Source: Georgenia faecalis (GTDB taxonomy: Bacteria; Actinomycetota; Actinomycetes; Actinomycetales; Actinomycetaceae). Taken from it: a stretch of 64,000 nt of DNA. Position 1 is the stretch's first letter. Each line of letters opens with the position of its first letter. Both the position numbers and the translations under genes were made by a program. The notes beneath the pieces were generated by a model that saw only the letters and a program-made list of their open reading frames with translations, was not told the origin of the DNA and ran no database searches. The DNA lies in contig NZ_CP033325.1 in the NCBI RefSeq assembly GCF_003710105.1, positions 2,604,001-2,668,000 on the forward strand, written 5' to 3'. Below are positions 62,043 to 64,000 of the stretch, in pieces.

Positions 62043-64000
62043 GTCGTCACCCCCGGGACCGCCGCGCGTGGGGGCGCCGCCCCCGGGCGGCGGGTCGCTC
62101 GGCGCTCCGGACGGCCCACCCGACGGCGGGTCGCTCGGCGCTCCGGACGGCCCACCCGACGGCGGGTCGGTCGGCGCCCCGGACGGCCCGCCCGACGGTG
62201 GGTCGGTGGGGTTGCCGCTCGGCGGGTCGGTGGGGTTGCCGCTGGGCGGGTCCGTCGGATCGGTCGGCGGGTCCGTCGGGTCCGTTGGCGGGTCCGTCGG
62301 CGGGTCCGTCGGGTCCGTTGGCGGGTCCGTCGGATCGGTCGGCGGGTCCGTCGGGTCCGTTGGCGGGTCCGTCGGATCGGTCGGCGGGTCCGTCGGGTCC
62401 GTTGGCGGGTCCGTCGGGTCCGTGGGCGGGTCCGTCGGGTCGGTGGGCGGGTCCGTCGGGTCCGTGGGCGGGTCGGTCGGCACCTCGACGTCCGCGATGG
62501 ACCACACGTCGGCGATCGAGGGGTCCCAGCCCTGCCCCGTGTCGTCGAAGCGCATGCGGACCGTGCCGTCGGCCGTGGCCGCGGACGGCTCGACGAGGAA
62601 CTGGTACGTCACCGACCCTGTCCCGCCGGCCGTGCGCCGGTGGGCGCGCACGTGCACGGGCTCGCCGTCGAAGGACATCGTGTAGTCCTTGAGCTGGGCC
62701 TGGTCATAGGTCTCGATGAGGCGCACGAGGAACGGCTCGTCCGTCGGCACCTCGAGGTCGAACTCGAACCAGCCGCCGGGCACCGCGGTGTTGGTGTACC
62801 GGCGGGTGAGGCCGGCCTCCATCGAGATCCCCGAGGCCGCGGACGCGGTGAGCTCGTGGTCCTCCTCGGAGGCGGTGACGCCGAGGTCGACGTGGTCGAG
62901 GAACTCCTCGGGCGGGGTGTCGACGGCCACCTCCACCTCGACGGTGCGGCGCTCCTCCTCCCCCGCCCCGGCGGCGACGACGAGCGCCGCCGGCCCCTCG
63001 GTGACGCCGAGCGGGACCCGGACTCGGATCGTGACGTCCACGTCCTCGCCCGCCCCCACCTCGACCTCGCGCGCCGCCGGCGCGGTCCAGCCGGCGGGCA
63101 TGACCACCTCGACGCTCCGCCGGACGTCGACGCCCGCGTCGTTGTGGAGGGTCGCGGTGATCTCGGTGAGCTCACCGGGAGTCAGCTCGGCGGGGGACGC
63201 CGCGGCGGCGACCACCCGGACGGCGGTGTCCACCGGCACGTCCGCGGACACCGGCAGGGCGGCGGTGCCGGTGCCGTGGCGGTAGGACACCGCACCGGTC
63301 ACGGTCGCGGGGCCCGACGGGGTGTCGGCACCGACGACCAGGTCGTAGCGGACCGTGACGGTCCCGCCGGCCGGCACCGAGCCCGGGACGTCGCCGACGG
63401 GGCGGATCTCCCAGCCCTCGGGCGCGACGAGGGCGACCGTCAGGCCTGCGAGCGCGGTGTCCCCGGTGTTCGTCACGATGACCTCGCCTCGCACCGTCTC
63501 GCCGGGCATCACCGCCTCGTCCGGCAGGTCGAGGCGGGCCGTGACGCCGAGGACGGCCGCCGAGGCCGCCGAGAGGTGCCCGGCGATGACCCCGAGGGCT
63601 TCGACGATCTCGGCCGCGGCCTCGGGCTGGACGTCGTCGTCGCCCTGCTCCCCGACCCAGGCGACGAGCTCGGCGAGCGTCGCCAGGGCGTCGTGGATGT
63701 GATCGGCGGCCTCGTCGGAGCCGTCGAGGTAGGCGGCGCGCGCGTCGGGGATGGTCCGGGCGACCGCCCGGAGCTCGGCCCGCAGGTGGGCGGCCGCGTC
63801 CTCGGACACCGCGCCGTCGTCGAGGAGCTCGCCGATGCGGGCCGCGAGCGCCTCGACGGCGGCCGCGGCGCGGTCCAGCGGGTCGAGGACGGGGTCGACG
63901 GCGAACCGGTAGGAGCCCGACCCCACGCGGTAGACGACGTCGCCGTCGGCCACCTCGACGAAGGTCACGCCCTCGGCCTCCTCGGCCGGGATACCGCCCT
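61923..64000 (-). CDS. C-terminal part of an LPxTG-anchored, probably glycan-active surface protein (5' end outside window)
   Basis: The frame is open to the right edge, so the N-terminus is missing; 692 codons are visible. Order: a short strand region (V-V-Y-R-V-G-S-G-S-Y-R-F), and a helical FIMAH-like domain of about 110 residues. NEW3/CARDB-like beta domains follow (P-G-E-T-V-R-G-E-V-I-V-T-N-T-G-D; P-G-E-L-T-E-I-T-A-T-L-H-N-D), then a lectin-like domain with D-H-V-D-L-G-V-T-A-S-E-E-D-H and G-G-W-F-E-F-D-L-E-V. That last domain recalls the C-terminal part of GH127-type arabinofuranosidases. A Pro/Thr/Asp repeat spacer, L-P-G-T-G, a helix and R-R-R-L-L-Q-R-H complete the sortase signal. It is likely a wall-anchored glycoside hydrolase. 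Confidence 0.85.
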   Translation of the reverse strand, partial: GGIPAEEAEGVTFVEVADGDVVYRVGSGSYRFAVDPVLDPLDRAAAAVEALAARIGELLDDGAVSEDAAAHLRAELRAVARTIPDARAAYLDGSDEAADHIHDALATLAELVAWVGEQGDDDVQPEAAAEIVEALGVIAGHLSAASAAVLGVTARLDLPDEAVMPGETVRGEVIVTNTGDTALAGLTVALVAPEGWEIRPVGDVPGSVPAGGTVTVRYDLVVGADTPSGPATVTGAVSYRHGTGTAALPVSADVPVDTAVRVVAAAASPAELTPGELTEITATLHNDAGVDVRRSVEVVMPAGWTAPAAREVEVGAGEDVDVTIRVRVPLGVTEGPAALVVAAGAGEEERRTVEVEVAVDTPPEEFLDHVDLGVTASEEDHELTASAASGISMEAGLTRRYTNTAVPGGWFEFDLEVPTDEPFLVRLIETYDQAQLKDYTMSFDGEPVHVRAHRRTAGGTGSVTYQFLVEPSAATADGTVRMRFDDTGQGWDPSIADVWSIADVEVPTDPPTDPTDPPTDPTDPPTDPTDPPTDPTDPPTDPTDPPTDPTDPPTDPTDPPTDPTDPPTDPPTDPTDPPTDPTDPPSGNPTDPPSGNPTDPPSGGPSGAPTDPPSGGPSGAPSDPPSGGPSGAPSDPPPGGGAPTRGGPGGDDLPGTGVGGLGTGLAAMVVLLALGAAAVTAVSRRRLLQRH
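62089..62196 (-). repeat. Three 36-bp in-frame repeats (Gly/Ser/Ala/Pro spacer)
   Basis: Three head-to-tail units of 36 bp (62089-62124, 62125-62160, 62161-62196) encode V-G-R/S-G-A-P-type text read as G-G-P-S-G-A-P-S-D-P-P-S. Units one and two are identical and the third carries a few changes, pointing to recent expansion. Confidence 0.92.
62197..62481 (-). repeat. Tandem 12-, 21- and 24-bp repeats coding for a (PTDP)n spacer
   Basis: Two 24-bp units (ending in GTTGCCGCT) lead into a run of 21-bp units of the type GGCGGGTCCGTCGGGTCCGTT, interrupted by one 12-bp unit. They encode P-P-T-D-P-T-D repeats that form the extended wall-spanning stalk before L-P-G-T-G. Such an array is prone to length change. 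Confidence 0.92.

Noticed and set aside
62089-62481. Possible CRISPR array because of regular repeats
   Set aside because: Repeats are contiguous, without unique spacers, in frame inside a gene, and code for a Pro/Thr/Asp stalk.
62047-62505. Asp/Gly/Pro-rich repeat frame that looks like a secreted repeat protein
   Set aside because: It is an alternative frame of the repeat stalk in the LPxTG protein gene.

Overview
The window is one contiguous piece of a very GC-rich actinobacterial chromosome, most likely a Micrococcales member (Georgenia/Cellulomonas-like). The evidence is the dense ATGA/GTGA gene overlaps, frequent GTG starts, a WhiB protein, the PdtaS-type kinase, the UPF0182/YlbL/DUF2342 gene neighbourhood, and LPxTG proteins. 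I see no insertion sequence, phage, CRISPR array or rRNA, and no island of deviating composition. The only RNA gene recognised is an initiator tRNA. Except for about 320 bases that hold this tRNA and two terminators (53318-53635), no gap between genes exceeds about 235 bases.

Layout. 1-8 kb: end of a phospholipase D/cardiolipin-synthase-like gene, an AspT/YidE-type transporter, MupG (cell-wall sugar recycling), a PIN protein, an acetyltransferase, an LCP ligase, and ligA facing an SRAP gene. 8.9-14.5 kb: a NarL-type two-component pair followed by a MacB-like ABC transporter. 15-20 kb: whiB1-like gene, dedA, a secreted phosphodiester glycosidase, pdtaS, and a DUF2505 protein. 20.2-28.3 kb: a PutA-like proline catabolic enzyme divergent from a MoxR-DUF58-TgpA operon. 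28.4-33 kb: a giant sortase-anchored esterase-phosphatase fusion, zwf, and OsmC. 33.6-35.8 kb: a membrane protein, an aldo/keto reductase, and an Hsp20 gene with a CIRCE-like operator. 35.9-41.3 kb: thyA-folA followed directly by a second MoxR/DUF58/DUF4129 operon. 41.4-43.4 kb: an amidohydrolase and a DUF808 membrane protein.

43.5-53.3 kb is the most distinctive block. It is a seven-gene minus-strand operon: ABC binding protein, two permeases, a YcjQ-like dehydrogenase, a Gfo/Idh dehydrogenase, a GH36 enzyme and a GH13_18 phosphorylase. It diverges from a ROK repressor gene. It resembles the E. coli ycj glycoside-3-oxidation cluster, but with an alpha-galactosidase-family enzyme added and no epimerase or ATPase gene visible.

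53.4-64 kb: initiator tRNA, UPF0182, PPA1309-family protein, YlbL-type PDZ/Lon protease, DUF2342 metalloprotease-like protein, YgjP-type metallopeptidase, a ThiF/TOMM-like protein, and the C-terminal part of a large LPxTG-anchored, probably glycan-active protein that runs off the right edge.

Taken together the region is core chromosome rich in envelope functions (LCP, MupG, two MoxR systems, sortase substrates) plus one sugar-uptake island. All family assignments come from reading motifs by eye, without any database search.
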